Origin: Lunularia cruciata
Taxonomy: Eukaryota; Streptophyta; Marchantiopsida; Lunulariales; Lunulariaceae
Direction: 5' to 3'
Assembly: GCA_948567375.1 (NCBI GenBank)
Contig: OX419759.1
Location: 9,454,744-9,518,743 of the forward strand
Length of the DNA: 64,000 nucleotides
The notes below the pieces were generated by a model. It was not told where the DNA came from, ran no database searches, and was given only the letters and a program-made list of their open reading frames with translations. Made by a program: the position numbers and the translations under genes. Numbering within the stretch: the first letter of the stretch is position 1; each line of letters begins with the position of its first letter. Below, piece by piece: positions 46,371 to 58,516 of this stretch.

Positions 46371-46399
46371 GTGTCTTGAAGGGCTGGACCCGGAGCAAA

Positions 46400-47567
46400 G
46401 TGCAGTCTTTCTTAGGAAAATGGGGCCGTATCAGCTGAAACATAGCATTTTATTTAAGATGGGCAAAGACAAAGTACTTTGGCGATGCTTGGAGTCATAC
46501 AAAGTCGGAGGTGTCATTGAGTCTTTACACTCCGCAGCATCGGGAGGACACTATGCTCTAAAGAATACAATAAATAAGATTCTTTCTTTGTGGTATTGGT
46601 GGCCTACAATGTACAAAGACACGCATGCCCATATCCAAAAGCTGTGATGCTTGTCTGAGAACGGGAAAACCGACGGCTACTTCCCAGTGGCCTTTGAGAC
46701 CAATTTTACCATTGGCCCCATTTGAGAAATGGAGTATTGATTTTGTGGGTCCAATCCAACCAGCAACCCACATCACAAGGAAGAGGTACATCTTGGTCTG
46801 CACAAATTATGCTACCAAGTAGAAGCAGAAGCAACGCGGAGAGATGATGCAGAAACTGTTGCAGAATTTTTCTTCCAAAACATCATTTCATGTTATGGGT
46901 GTCCTCTGGAATTGGTTAGTGATCAAGGAACTCATTTTTGAACTCAATGGTGGAAGCGTTAACCAAGTACTTCCAAATTAAACATCGGAATACAACTCCC
47001 TACAATCCAAAAGCAAATGGACTAACGGAGAAGGCCAATGGATTGTTGTGTAAAATTTTGAATAAAGTGACGGTCAATTATGCATACGACTAGGACACAA
47101 AGCTACCTGCAGCTTTGTGGGCATATAGAACAGCTGAAAACATTATTACCAAGCAAACTCCTTATTTCCTGCCATACGGCTTGCATCCCATACTACCAGT
47201 TGAATTTGAAGTACCGACATATCGGATTCTTTGCAAAGAACAATTTTTGGAAAAAGAAAGCCAAGATCTTTGGATCCATCAACTGATGTGGTTAGAAAAG
47301 AAAAGGGACAATGCAATGCAAACCATGAAGGAAGTCCAAGAACAGCGGAAAGTCAGACACAATAAGCAAATCAATCCTGTGGCTGTTAAGGAAGGTGACT
47401 TGGTGTTGTTATATGACAATCGCCGCATATTTTTTCCAGAGAAACTTCATTTGCGGTGGTTAGGGCCATATTGTGTTATGCACATATATGCCAATGGCTC
47501 CATTCAACTTGCAGACTTGGAAGGCAATCCTTTTGCCACTCAAGTAAACGGGTGGAGGGTTAGATAA
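46400..47567 (+). pseudogene. Gypsy integrase, no chromodomain
   Basis: The HHCC zinc domain is visible (SGGHYALKNTINKIL, WWPTMYKDTHAHI, CDACLRTGK), with a frameshift before CDAC. The catalytic core has WSIDFVGPI near 46,731-46,757 and TTPYNPKANGLTEKANGLL near 46,993-47,049; the second Asp region (SDQGTHF) is damaged. A 150-codon open end (47115-47567) carries KEGDLVLLYDNRR and LRWLGPYCVM, the GPY-type C-terminal module. It ends without a chromodomain, 68 bp before the purine tract. Confidence 0.92.
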
Positions 47568-47648
47568 TATTGGACCACGGAACCCAACTTTGTATAAAGA
47601 ACCAGTTGCTGGTGTTCATGTGGATGCTCACATTTGAGGGAGGGAGTA

Positions 47649-50600
47649 TGTGGTGCCCACATTTTTTGTTTTTTTTTCTGTTTTGTTCTCATTTGGAGAA
47701 GAAGTAAGCAAGAAAGTCAAATTGCAAAAGAAAGAATGGATGGGAGTGTCTTTGGAGGAAATCCAAAGAAGTCGACTTTGGGTTGGAGACCGGACATACT
47801 CAAAAAGGGAGTACAAAGAACAAGTTTGAAGATCATCATCTTTGGGTCAGGACGTGAAGGCTGATGCAAAGACTGTCTAACAACCTTTCTACATGGCAAG
47901 AAAGTACACTTCAAGAAACAGCGGAGGCAGAAGAAGCATGTCTTGACATTGACAGGACAACAACATACAGAAGAAGGGGAAGTCTTGAAATTGATTGAAG
48001 AATGATTGCAATTTGGGGTGATATAAAATTGCAATTGCACAGGGGAAAGTTAAATATGTCAAGGAGATTTCCTGTACCTTTGAGTAGTCATCTTGCAGTA
48101 ATGCGTGTCAAGAAGCCAATTGAGAGTGAAATTTTTTGAAATCCAAAAGGGGTTAGAGTGTCTCGTCCAGGAGAAGGAATAGTCTTTCAGTGTTGAAGAA
48201 CAAGAGAGCAGATCATGGCAAAGAAGGTCAAGAACGCTTTGGCAGTAAGAAGTTTCACAATTCGTAAGTTGGATGTTGTAGCAAGGATCAAGGTCTTGAA
48301 TAGACTTTGTATTACTTTCTTAGCATGGAATTAGAATTTCAATTTCCGAGGAGCCATGGCAGAGATAGCTGCTAGTAATTGCAAGGAAGGCCTTGAAGTC
48401 AAAGGGAAGAGAGGGAATCCGTCTTGATGGACTGAGTCAAATTGGAGGTTAGTGTTGGGGAAGGAAGCAGGAGAACCGACGGGGATCACCTTCTATTGGA
48501 AGTGTGATGCTGCAGAGGAGACGGCAAACATATGCAATTTGTTCTTTGCTCCATGCACAATGAATGGTTACAAGGTGGAGTCTTATTGGGACCCAATTAA
48601 ACCAAGTATCATGGGGATGATAATTGCCATGTTCAAACCAAAACAAACGACTTATGTGAACATGCAATAGGTGGTCTTTTTGCACCAGATGTTTGCAGGA
48701 GTGAAGGTGAACTAGGCAGATGGTGGTCAATTGGAAGACAAGTTTGCCTCCACATTACTTCACACCATTTGCAGCACATTTTTACTTCGGGTTAAATTTG
48801 TTGACAATGGAGGAGAGACGTTGCATGGTGTTGCATTTCCATCCTGATTTGAGACGGGAAGCAAGAAGAAGAGAAATAATATATGGCACACCTACGAGCC
48901 AGCAATGATCACTTCTTGAAGACTGGACAACGGAAGAAGGAAGAAGTCACAAGCCCAAAGACAAAGAAGTGAAATAAACCCAAATAAGTAGAGTCACCTC
49001 TAGCACAAAAGAAGATCCGAAGACTGGTTCTGAAGGCTAAGAAGGTGGTGAAAGAAGAACCATCAGAAACCGAGTCAAAAGGGGAGACAAAGTCTAGAGG
49101 AGAGGACTCAGACAAAGCCAAACTCATGTTATAGAGTGAGGAATTCGGAAGCAAGAGTGAGGGTGAAGACAAGGTTAAGCAATCGGCTGAAGAGGAAGAA
49201 GGGGGGATGAAGCTTGTCATGTGATGATTGACAGTGTACCAAGAAAGACGAATCATTGCGTAGCCCTGGTCATGGAAGAGAAGGGGGCTGAACGACAAAA
49301 GGAGTATCATGCGGGGCCAAGTTCAGTAGGTAAGGAGGAAGAAAGCTCAGAAGCAGTATTGCTGAAGATGCAAAGATTGCGACTTTGGCAGAAGGAGCAG
49401 GTGGAAGAGGCAAAGTACAAAGATAGGGCCAAAGACAAAGAGAACTTTGGAGGAGTGCAATATCTATCAAAGATTGTAACTCCACTGTTGGGGCTGTTGA
49501 AAGAGTACCAGAAAGTTATTCCCCAAGATCATATGAAGGTGACAAATGAGTTGCAGGTGGTGAAGTACCTGCTGGCTGAAGTGAAGGATTTGTAGGAACA
49601 TATAATCCGAAGAGATGCAGAAGTTGAAGAACTTTAGGTGGATACAGTCTTGAAAAAGAAAACTTTTGAGAGGTTGCAAGAGAGTTTTGAGGCAAGAGGG
49701 AGAGAAATGCAGCGTCAAGTTGACAAATTGAAGGAGCAGACAATGTTGCTGACCAAGATGAAAGAAGAAGTTAGTGATGTGTGCATTTTGAGAGTATTCA
49801 TGTGAAGGCAACGGCCGCAGTAATGGAGCAGGAGTTAGAAAGCTTGAGAAAAAGTGCAGCCGGGAAGGATCAAGCATGGCAAAGAGAGTTGGCAATCAAA
49901 AATCAAGAAGAAGAAAGGTTGCATGAGTTGGTACAAAGTGCTGAGTTACAGAGTTCTTAGTATGCAGAGGAGAAGAAGATGCTTGTTGTTGAGTACAAAG
50001 ATGAATTGAAGATGTACCGAGAAGAGTTGAAGGCAGAGCGATCTTGGAGGTATGAGTCGGAATCCGTAGGAGAAGTTGTAGGGAAGTTGTGAGCAATGTT
50101 GAGCACTAAGGCTAAAGGAAGATTAGAAGAAGCACGCCTACACGAGTTGAAATTGCTTGTGCAGAAAACTCAAAAGAGGAAAGCCAAAGATGTAGATATG
50201 AATACTCTACTGATCCAATTGAGGGAGCAAGGAGATCGGAAAATGTTAGAAGTAGGAGACAATGTTAGTCTCAGATTAGATTTAGTCAATTCAGAGTTAG
50301 AGAGAATACAGAGTAGTGTGATAGAGGAGAGGAGGTCCAATGTTGCAGAAGTAGGAATTCAGGTGTCTTTGGTGTTGTCATTTGACACATTAGAGAAGAC
50401 TGAGTCTGGAGATAAAGAGTTAGATAAGTCACTCCTTAGTGCAATTGTAGTTCCTAGTGAAGAAGTAGTAGAAGTAGTGAAGAAATTGGTAGTTGTAGAC
50501 ATACCTAAAGAAGGAAAAGTGGTAGGAAGATCATCAAGTTTGAAAGTTGATGATGAAGTAGACATCGGATTGGAGTAGTAACAAATTTGAGATAGGAAGA

Positions 50601-51370
50601 GGTAGATATGAAGAGTTGCATTGTCTGTTCAGATCTATAGGTTAGAAGAGTTGTTGTAGAACACTATTTTTTAAATAATTGTCGATTGCTTCAGTACTTA
50701 AGGAAGGCATGCGCAATAAACTGTTGTTCATTATTCATATTTCTGAAGATAGATAAAGTGAAGTACTGATTTCAGTGCTTGTTGCTTGAGCTTAATTCCA
50801 AGTGTCAACTTTGTGTATGTGTTTGTGTGTGTGGAGAATTTTGAAGTGAAAGTCAGTGTGTTTGTGGATATTGGATTCCGCAGCCTTGATCTTTACTTTG
50901 TGTGTTTGATCCTAAGTGAAGTGCAATCGGAACAATGCCTTGATAGATCTGAGAGAAATTGTAGTGTTGGTAGTATTTTGCATTTGTGAGTGCAATGTGA
51001 AGTTGATGTGAAGCAATTTCAATTGAGGAAGTTGTGCCTCCAATGGAGGAGTGGAACACATTTCTAAGGCAAAGTCATTTTGCAATGAAGTACTGTCTTT
51101 GGGAGAATCTAAATCATCACAATCAAGATTTTTTTGGACAAAATTTGCTATGTTGTGATTAAGGAGTGTGTATTTGTGACAAGTTGTCAAAATTGTGAGC
51201 TTGTTACTCTCTTTTGGGTATAGTTTCTACCTGAGAGATTAAAGATGAACCCAAGATGAACTGAAGTGTTGCTGTTTGCTTTATATTTGACCAATTCTGA
51301 TTAGTATCTCTACAGGAACAAACTTTAATTACCTGATTATTGCAAAAGTGATATTTCTTGGGTTGTCAAA
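47649..51370 (+). repeat. 3' LTR, 3,722 bp
   Basis: It starts TGTGGTGCCCACATT directly after the purine tract and ends GGTTGTCAAA, aligned with GGTTATCACA of the 5' copy. The following ACATG is the target duplication. It lacks the 26-bp stretch found in the 5' copy and has a 12-bp insertion near 50,466 (GTAGAAGTAGTG). Confidence 0.95.
48200..50578 (+). pseudogene. LTR-embedded accessory ORF, 3' LTR copy
   Basis: This is the second copy of the ORF described at 38,140-40,725. Open pieces are 48452-48670 (GEPTGITFYWKCDAAEETAN), 48720-48908 (LPPHYFTPFAAHFYFGLNLL), 49221-49595 and 50096-50578. The last two keep the coiled-coil part (LLGLLKEYQKV, LRLDLVNSELERIQ) and the C-terminal tail DEVDIGLE followed by tandem stops. 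CGA and CAG codons here show that several stops of the 5' copy are later C-to-T changes, while this copy has its own stops (for example near 49,592 and 49,636). Three stops are shared with the 5' copy, so either the master copy was already damaged or those sites mutated twice. Confidence 0.72.
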
Positions 51371-51375
51371 ACATG

Positions 51376-52370
51376 TGGGAAGACACAAGTTTGGGATACA
51401 AGGATATATTTATAAGGATGTCAAAAAACAGATGTATCACTTGTCAGCTCAATCCACATAATAGGTTTTAGAACACCTAAATCCTTCACACTAAAAGCAA
51501 AACAACTTGTGTAGCTTCTCAAGAACCTCCAAACTCTCCCATCTTTCCTCTCTTGTAAGCTTGGGTCTAATGTTTGGGTCCCAAGTATCCTCTATAACTA
51601 ATGTAGGAGTGAAAGAGCCATTGATTGGGTGCTACACTAGGCCCTTGGGAGCAATATTTTCATGCTCACAATTGCTAAAGTCCCCAACCTTAGAGTAGAA
51701 AACTCCATTTGCTCTGGTTCCAAGCTTCACATGTCTTCTAGCTACATCCCAAGTAGACCAAGAATGTAACCCAAGTAGACCATGGTCACCTGGATGAACC
51801 TCAAGTAGACTACTCTCACTAGTAGCATCTAGTTATATCCCAAGAATACCATGCCAGCTTGGTTGATCGCTCTTAGCATGTGCATGAATGATCATGATAA
51901 GCACAAAGCTCCCAAGTGCCAGAGTGGTGATATTTATCAAGTGCATCCTATGTTGCCCCAACAATCCAACTCAAATGTTTTAGGTCCAAAGCCTGACGTA
52001 ATATCTTATGTTTGTATGTCTTTGACACTATTCAAATGACAATAATACTAGTACAAAAGCTCATTACCCGCTCTCTCTCTCTCTCATTGGCATTGAGCTC
52101 CACCAACTATTGTAACTATGAGTCCCAAACAAATCCAAGACCTCCCTCAAAAAGAGCGTGAGCTTAGGAAACTCATGAGTGTGGGTAAAATGGGTCTAGG
52201 CTACCCAACAAGTTTCACCACTACCATAGGTGACCTATCAGCCACTACCATTATTTGAGACTAATGCTCAACATCCAAAATATCATTGATAGTAAGGTGG
52301 GCTAGCCATTGAATGCCATCACATGCACATTGTAAAACCTCTTTAGGTAAGAGGTTTGTATATCAAAGAC
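51376..52370. other. Segment between the two gypsy elements
   Basis: Degraded AT-rich DNA with no recognisable domain. It includes a short (CT)n run at about 52,071-52,085. It may be part of the older minus-strand element seen beyond 60 kb, into which the next element inserted. The ORF at 51507-51698 is unassigned. Confidence 0.45.
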
Positions 52371-53091
52371 TATGAAGCGGTCTTTCTTTCACTCAGAATG
52401 ACCCTTTGATGGTTATTAAGGTAGCACACCATGGACTAAGAAGACAAAGGACCGTAACTCCATCACACTCTTTCAAGGCTAGAACTCTAAGACATTCTCA
52501 AGACTCAAGTCATTACTTACAAAGGAATTCAATGAGAGAGAGATAATTATAAATGGAATGATGAAGAGTATCTCTTCACTCCTAGCTTATATACTTGTGA
52601 AAAAATTACTCACTAAAGTTATTAATTACAAGAGTAACTCAAATTACTAGGCTAAAAGTGAAATAAAGTCAAAAAATCTAAATTAAAATCTAAGCACTTG
52701 GAAATAATCCTATGAGTAGGTGCTCTTATCCTCAACTACCAACAAACTCAAGGATTCCTTCGCATGGGCTATCTTTGGACTATAGAAAAATCCGCACAAA
52801 CAAAGCTTGTGAGCCCAAGAGTTCTCAACTCTTTACTCAAAGTCAAATAACTTGGAATAATACCAAGTCAATACACTTGAAGACAAAATATTGTTGTTCA
52901 CTCTTTTCCCTTTCTCTAGAATAAGGTCACCTTTATCTTAGCTATGACTAACCCTAGCATTTTTCTACATTAGTCATGATCATAATTAATGTAGAAGTTT
53001 AACTAAATTCCATATAAACAATATTTCTCCACTACTTGCAATACAAAGCTTAATATCCTTATAGAGCATATATGCACCAACATATGTTACA
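52371..53091 (-). repeat. 3' LTR of the minus-strand gypsy element
   Basis: About 720 bp, aligned over its length with 58,517-59,198. The left boundary is decayed (TATGAAGCGG against TGTGAACGG) and exact to a few bases only. The adjacent internal DNA on the minus strand is weakly purine-rich (GTAGAGGTAAA). Confidence 0.88.
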
Positions 53092-53189
53092 TTTACCTCT
53101 ACAATAAGATTCACTTCATCTTCACAGTGAAGTTCCATTTACCTTCTATGATACAACTTCCAACTTATCATGGTTAATCCTATCAAAGT

Positions 53190-53760
53190 GTCTTCATCCT
53201 AACTTCTTGAGATCGTAGGTGTTATTTCTCCATATCTTTTCCACTATGAAAGGTCCAAAGTATTTAGACAAGAACTTCTTTTGTAATCTCTTGAATTGAA
53301 TGGAATATAATAACATTATCTGATCACCTTCCTTGAAGAGCTCAACTTTTGTCTTGCCTTGCCTCTTTTCATAATTCTCCTTTTTTTTTGCTTTGGGTTT
53401 TCTCCACTTGAGCCATAGCAATTGCTCTTGCTTCTTCTTATTCCATGAGTTGCTCCTTCCTTGACTTCTATGCATTACTGCCTTGTGATATCTTCAATTT
53501 CCTATGAATGCTTTGAAAAGTACAACAATCAAAGCAAGTAGGTAAAGTAGACTCAATACCATATACCAAATGAAATGGAAAATATCTGGTGGATTTTTTC
53601 ATGGTTATCTTATATTCCCACAAAACTATATGAATCCTCTTGTCCCAATGATTTTTTCCTCCTCCATTTTTGTATCTTTGGCCAACATCATGCACAAGGT
53701 CTAATTGGTTCTCTTTGCCAAGCCATTGGAATTAGGCTTATAGGATAAAGTTACTCTATG
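53190..53760 (-). pseudogene. Gypsy integrase C-terminal half
   Basis: Two minus-strand ORFs (53468-53695 and 53194-53475) overlap by 8 bp in different frames. The first has HWDKRIHIVLWEYKITMKKS and FHLVYGIESTLP, the end of the integrase core (WDKxIxxVLWEYRTTxKxS, PFxLVYG). The second has FKEGDQIMLLY and LSKYFGPFIVEKIW, the GPY/F module. The catalytic D,D-35-E part further right is too decayed to read. Confidence 0.88.
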
Positions 53761-54099
53761 TGTGATAGAGAAATGTTGTAGCATGGCTGTAGTTAAAGGA
53801 TGAAAGTTTTACTCCAATTAATTTTAACAAGAATTGGAGCCATAACAAGGGATTTCTTGAGATACAAAAAAGCTTTAAGAGCCTCCTTGTCCTCTAAAAT
53901 CACTATGTATTCTACACTCATCTTCATGAAAATTCTCAATGAATAAACCTTGTTAAAACTGAGAAGATGAACCTCCTATAGTATCCAACTATCTCCAAGA
54001 ATTGGCATAACTTTGTCAAGCTTGAAAGGAATGGCTGTGAGATTTTTCCCAACTTTTCAAAGATCCACTATTATTCCATCCTTGGAAATGATATGTCCC

Positions 54100-54790
54100 A
54101 AAATTAAATCTTCTTTACAACTAAAGATGCATAGCTCCATGTTGAGTGATTCATTTGACTCATCTAATCATTGAAAGACCTTGATCAAGTGCTCAAAGTT
54201 CTTTGCCTTGCTCTTATAGACACAAAAGTCATCAATGAAATCTCTCACAAATTTCCCAATAAAAGGTTCAAACAACTTGTTCATGAACCATTGAAATGTA
54301 GTTGGACCATTACAAAGTCTAAAAGGCATGAACTTGAAAGTGTAAGTACCCAAAGGTATAGTGAATGTGGTGAGTAGTTAATGCTTTGGTGCAATCATGG
54401 TTTGGTTATAGCCACTATAACCATCCCCAAAACTATATCTATTAGGACTTGCAACCTCCTTTAGATTTTATCAATGAATGGCAAGGGGTAGTAGTCTTTT
54501 TTGGTGACAATGTTTAATTTCTTATAATCCACACGTACTCAAAGTTTGTTGTTCTTCTTGTTCTTCTTGTTCTTCACAATCACAATTAGAGACACCCATT
54601 TTGAATTATAGATCTCAAAGATGAATTTTTCTTCCTTGAGCTTATTAGTCTCCTCCTTCAAAACCAAAGCTATTGGTGGGCTAATACAACATTTTTGGTG
54701 AACAGGTCTTGTGGGTGACTCTACCTCTATATGGTGCTCCTCCAAGGTGATTTCTTTGAGATCCTTGTAACTAAAAGTAAACACATGGAT
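54100..54790 (-). pseudogene. Gypsy reverse transcriptase remnant
   Basis: On the minus strand: ALVLKEETNKLKEEKFIFEI and WVSLIVIVKNK, then VDYKKLNIVTKKDYYPLPFI near 54,480-54,540, MPFRLCNGPTTFQWFM, and the catalytic box FIDDFCVYKS near 54,208-54,237 (IDD variant). Stops and a poorly readable middle lie between. The thumb continues towards 53,960 (GYYRRF). Confidence 0.92.
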
Positions 54791-54839
54791 GTATATGATA
54801 AAATATCTTCAAATCTTACCTTCTCATCCTTGGTAACAT

Positions 54840-55480
54840 TGGGGGCATACTAAATGGTATATAGTCTCTTCTCTACTTCCTCAAGGGTCAATGGTGATTG
54901 ATTGGGATCCTTCAAAACCTCCAGCTTAAGCACAAAGTCCATCGCACACAAGGAATACACATTTGAATCAGATTCATCTTCATTTGAAGAGGCCTCTTCC
55001 TCCATGTTGGTGATGGTACTTGAAGTTCTTTCTATTGAATTTGATTCCCAATAATCAAAAGATGGCATATTTGAATGTGAGGCATGATTGGTGTTGATTA
55101 TTAGAAATGTAATTGGATGGTTTGATGGCCTAATTCTTAAGTACTCTTTGTATCATTAATCAATTATTTGAGCTACTCTCAACCATGGCCTCCTAAGTAA
55201 AGAATCATAACTTGCATCCTTCAACTTGGAAAGTCATGAGATTTTCAAATCCCCATAATCAATATTACTACCTTGTCTATCACACCCATCAGTCAAACTT
55301 GTTGCTTGTTTGTCATGTTCACTAAAAATGTTGAAGGTCTAAAAGGTATCATACCCAACTTCTTCATAAACTCTAACTAAACTTCTCTAACTTGGCATTC
55401 ACCATAAAACCTCTATTAACAAGTGCACACTTGATGTTATGACCATTTGCTCTCACATCAATCTTGGACGCGTACTCACA
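54840..55480 (-). pseudogene. Protease region and linker of the minus-strand gypsy element
   Basis: Weak traces: CALVNRGFMVNAKLEKF near 55,380-55,435 in the place of the retropepsin core, and YDSLLRRPWLRVAQI near 55,160-55,215, which matches the LLGRPWL box that follows the protease in plant gypsy Pol. An acidic ORF (54850-55068, EEEASSNEDESDSN) forms the linker to RT. The active-site triad is not intact. Confidence 0.55.
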
Positions 55481-55989
55481 AGCCTCCCATAGTTCTGGTT
55501 TTGCATCCACCACCCCCATTGATATTGGAGCCTTTTCTTTCTTCTTTCTTCTTTCTCTTGGTACTTATAGAACTCAAACTACTCCTAAGTTCCTACTTCA
55601 AGGTAGGATTTAAAGCAAACAATTGACCCATTGTGATCTTGGCCTTATGACTACCAACATCCTCCAACACATTGTAACCCCACTGTTACTTTGAGATCAA
55701 GAAATCATCCACCCCTAACTTCTTCCTTGGAGTCTTTGTTGATGGTGTTAAACAAGTAGTGCAAATATTCCTTGTGGGAATTGGATTGTCCTTGCTAGAA
55801 ATGAATTCTTGAAAATAATGTATATCATCTACAAAATGTGCTCTCATTTTTCTTGTGCCAAAAGCTCTAAGTTAAGACCTTTGGAGTTTGGGCATTCTCT
55901 CTTCTCATACTTTCTCTCCACCAAATCTATGGATGCTATTTCCTTACCTCTATTTTGCACAAGAGGTACTTGGGTTCCACCATCTCCCT

Positions 55990-56900
55990 CATTCTCTATA
56001 TTTTCCCCCTCATAACCCTTTCTCCATTGTCTATGGAATTCGGAAAATTCCTTTGGATGTGATCTCTACCTTCACAACCAAAAAAATTTATATTATTGAA
56101 ATTTTTAGTTGGTTTGTCTCCTTTATATGGATAGTTTCCATAACCTTTAGTTTCTCTCCTATCATTTTGGTCCACCTCTCTCTTCTCCCATAGTTGCATT
56201 ACATTGATCTTGGAATTTGCAAGTTGCTCTATGATAGTTTGAAGGGGATCTTTTGGCAAAGGTGCAAGAACAAGAGCAACTAATATTTGTGTTGCCATCC
56301 TTGCTAGCAAAAGATCAAAAGCTCTACCACACTTGTAGACTTGTGGAGGATGCACAACCTCCTTCACCACCAAATTACTCTCATCTCCTTCCAAAATCTC
56401 CTCCATACAAATTACAATCTTGATAGCTTCTACCTTGGAAAAAGGTTTCTCATATCTCATCTTGTTTTGAATTTGTTGTTTCAACCCTCCCATAAATTGC
56501 TTAGCAAGCATAACTTCTATTCCAATCATGATAGTCTCCACATCATCTCCACTCTTCCTCAACACTATGTGAAATTGGATTCTAGCTTATCTACTCTTTC
56601 TACATAGACTCTCACTTTCTCTCCAATCTTCTTGCTTGAGGAAGATAACCTCACTCATCAATCTCTCATTACTCTCATATGGAAGAAAGTTCTCAATTAG
56701 TGCAATAGTCAAACTCTCCTAAGACTCCTCTTGCCCATCTCTCTTCTCTCTCTTTTGGTATTCTAACTCATACCATGTAAGAGTTGCATCCTCAAAGAAA
56801 TTTGATAATAATGAGGCGCACTCATTCTTCCTCCTCTTATTATTTCCTTTGCAAGCTCCCTTGAAGTCTTGCACAAAAGCTTTCACATCTTCTCTATTCT
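55990..56900 (-). pseudogene. Gag remnant of the minus-strand gypsy element
   Basis: A 189-codon minus-strand ORF (55996-56565) carries the end of a capsid domain (LAKQFMGGLKQQIQNKMRYE, like FxxGLxxxIxxxL) and a knuckle-like FFGCEGRDHIQRNFPN, in which two of the four ligands of a CCHC finger are changed. The N-terminal capsid part continues to about 56,900 in broken frames. Gag location just inside the 5' LTR agrees with the orientation. Confidence 0.82.
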
Positions 56901-58495
56901 TGCCAAATAAAACTGTAGGGTTTCTTGATCTTAGCCCTCACTACCTTTTGTTCTTCTCTTTATATATATTCCTCATTGTCTCTCACTTTTTAACCAATGG
57001 AGTACAAATATGAGTGGCACAATTTTAGAGTAATCAACCATAGGAAACACAAAAGGTTTAGATTGCTCTAGGATTTCTACCGCATGATCAAATCCCAAGA
57101 TGCATATTAGCCAAAATTTCATCAATAATTTATCTATTAATTGAAGTTTATCTCCATCATTAATCTTGAGAACTTATCTAGTGAAGGTAGTTTCTTTGTA
57201 TTGGTACTAAGACTTTCCTCAAGATTTTTCACCAAAGTCTCTAAAAGTGTTATTATAACACTACACTCATGTCCTTTTGGATGTCCTTCTACTCCTTAAA
57301 CCTCACACAATTGCTTGGTTTTAGGTATCCTCCTTTCTAATCTTCGTGAAGAAGATCCAACATGTAATCTCAAGTCAATAAGTCTCTTCTTTCCCTCAAT
57401 ATTTTTCTCTCAAAGATCAATCAATATGAACTTGGTTTATGTCACTTCCCTTTATATAAAAAGTACTTAAAATCATTCTTTCCTCTAAGTGGTGTAGGTT
57501 TTTGGATCTTCTTAATAATTTCTTCAAAATTTTAAATTTTGAAGAGTGTTAAATAAATAAATAAATTTAATTCTCTTTTCTTCAAATCAACTACTACAAT
57601 CACCTCAAACCCTTGGAAAACCTTGCATAACCTTAACTTCCACTCTTGATAGCCTTCCATACTCCCAAGATAATTTAAAACACTCAAATACATTTTTGGT
57701 TGTTCTCACACTTCTCATGCATGAGAACTCAACTCCATAGAAACAACCCTTCTTCACAATTTCAATCAATTCTCTCAATTGGTAACTCCAAATCCTTTGC
57801 AATTTTTTGTGCACAAGACCACTTTATAAGTTCCTCCCTTGAGAAATTTCAGCCCTTTTCATCAAGCCATCTGGCCAAAAAACCTCTCTATTTATCATAA
57901 ATCTTCCCAAATTTGGTCTAAAACCGCCCCCTCTCATTTTATAAATTCATAAATTTTTGTGTAAGAATGATCTTTTTGCAATTCTTAGGCCAAAAGGTAG
58001 AATATTTTGAACTTAATTTTCTTAGAAAGTTTTAGAATAATCTAATGAAAAATGAAGAAATGGTAAACTCTATATAAACTTATAAGGAGCATGTGATCTA
58101 TGGAAATAATTTACCCTCTCACTTTCTAAAATTCTTGCTAAGTGTGTGTAGCAATTCTTATAGTAATTCCAAATGTCCTAACTAAAAGATAACCCAAGCT
58201 ATCATCTCTAAAAATCTCAATTATTGCTCTTGAACTTGAAGTTTTGCCCAAATCACAATAATCTCCAAAATTTGCTATACATCTCACATAATCTTGCCAA
58301 GTCATCTCATATGTATTGGATGTATAATATCTCCTTAAAAACATCATAATGAACTACAAGATGTATAAATATGTCTAATTTCTCTAACATAAGTTCAACA
58401 CTCTATGCACAATGTTCTCTCCAAGTAAGCTCTCATAGCCTCTTTGTGTCTAATATTCAATTGAAACCGGAACATTATCTTGCATTCTAGGGAGG

Positions 58496-58512
58496 TCTTG
58501 GCAACGGAACCA
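58496..58512 (-). promoter_or_regulatory. Primer-binding site of the minus-strand gypsy element
   Basis: TGGTTCCGTTGCCAAGA on the minus strand, 4 bp inside the 5' LTR. It keeps the CCGTTGCC core of the tRNA-Asp site used by Athila/Tat elements. Confidence 0.78.
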
Positions 58513-58516
58513 AAAA

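Larger units (their letters stand above)
37774..51370 (+). mobile_element. Ty3/gypsy element (Athila/Tat-like) with 3.7-kb LTRs
   Basis: A complete 13.6-kb element. The LTRs (37,774-41,521 and 47,649-51,370) both start TGTGGTGC and align end to end. The target duplication is ACATG at 37,769-37,773 and 51,371-51,375. The primer site TGGCACCGCTGTCAGGGA (41,529-41,546) matches the tRNA-Asp-type site TGGCGCCGTTGCCGGGGA of Athila/Tat elements at 14 of 18 positions, with transitions only. The purine tract is GAGGGAGGGAGTA (47,636-47,648). Internal order: Gag with two zinc knuckles, protease, RT, RNase H, integrase, no chromodomain. All genes have stops. By eye LTR divergence is several percent, mostly C/T and G/A, so it is an old insertion. 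Each LTR carries an extra ORF (listed separately). Confidence 0.97.

Noticed and set aside
55888-56193. 101-codon plus-strand ORF
   Set aside because: Antisense to the Gag remnant of the minus-strand gypsy element.
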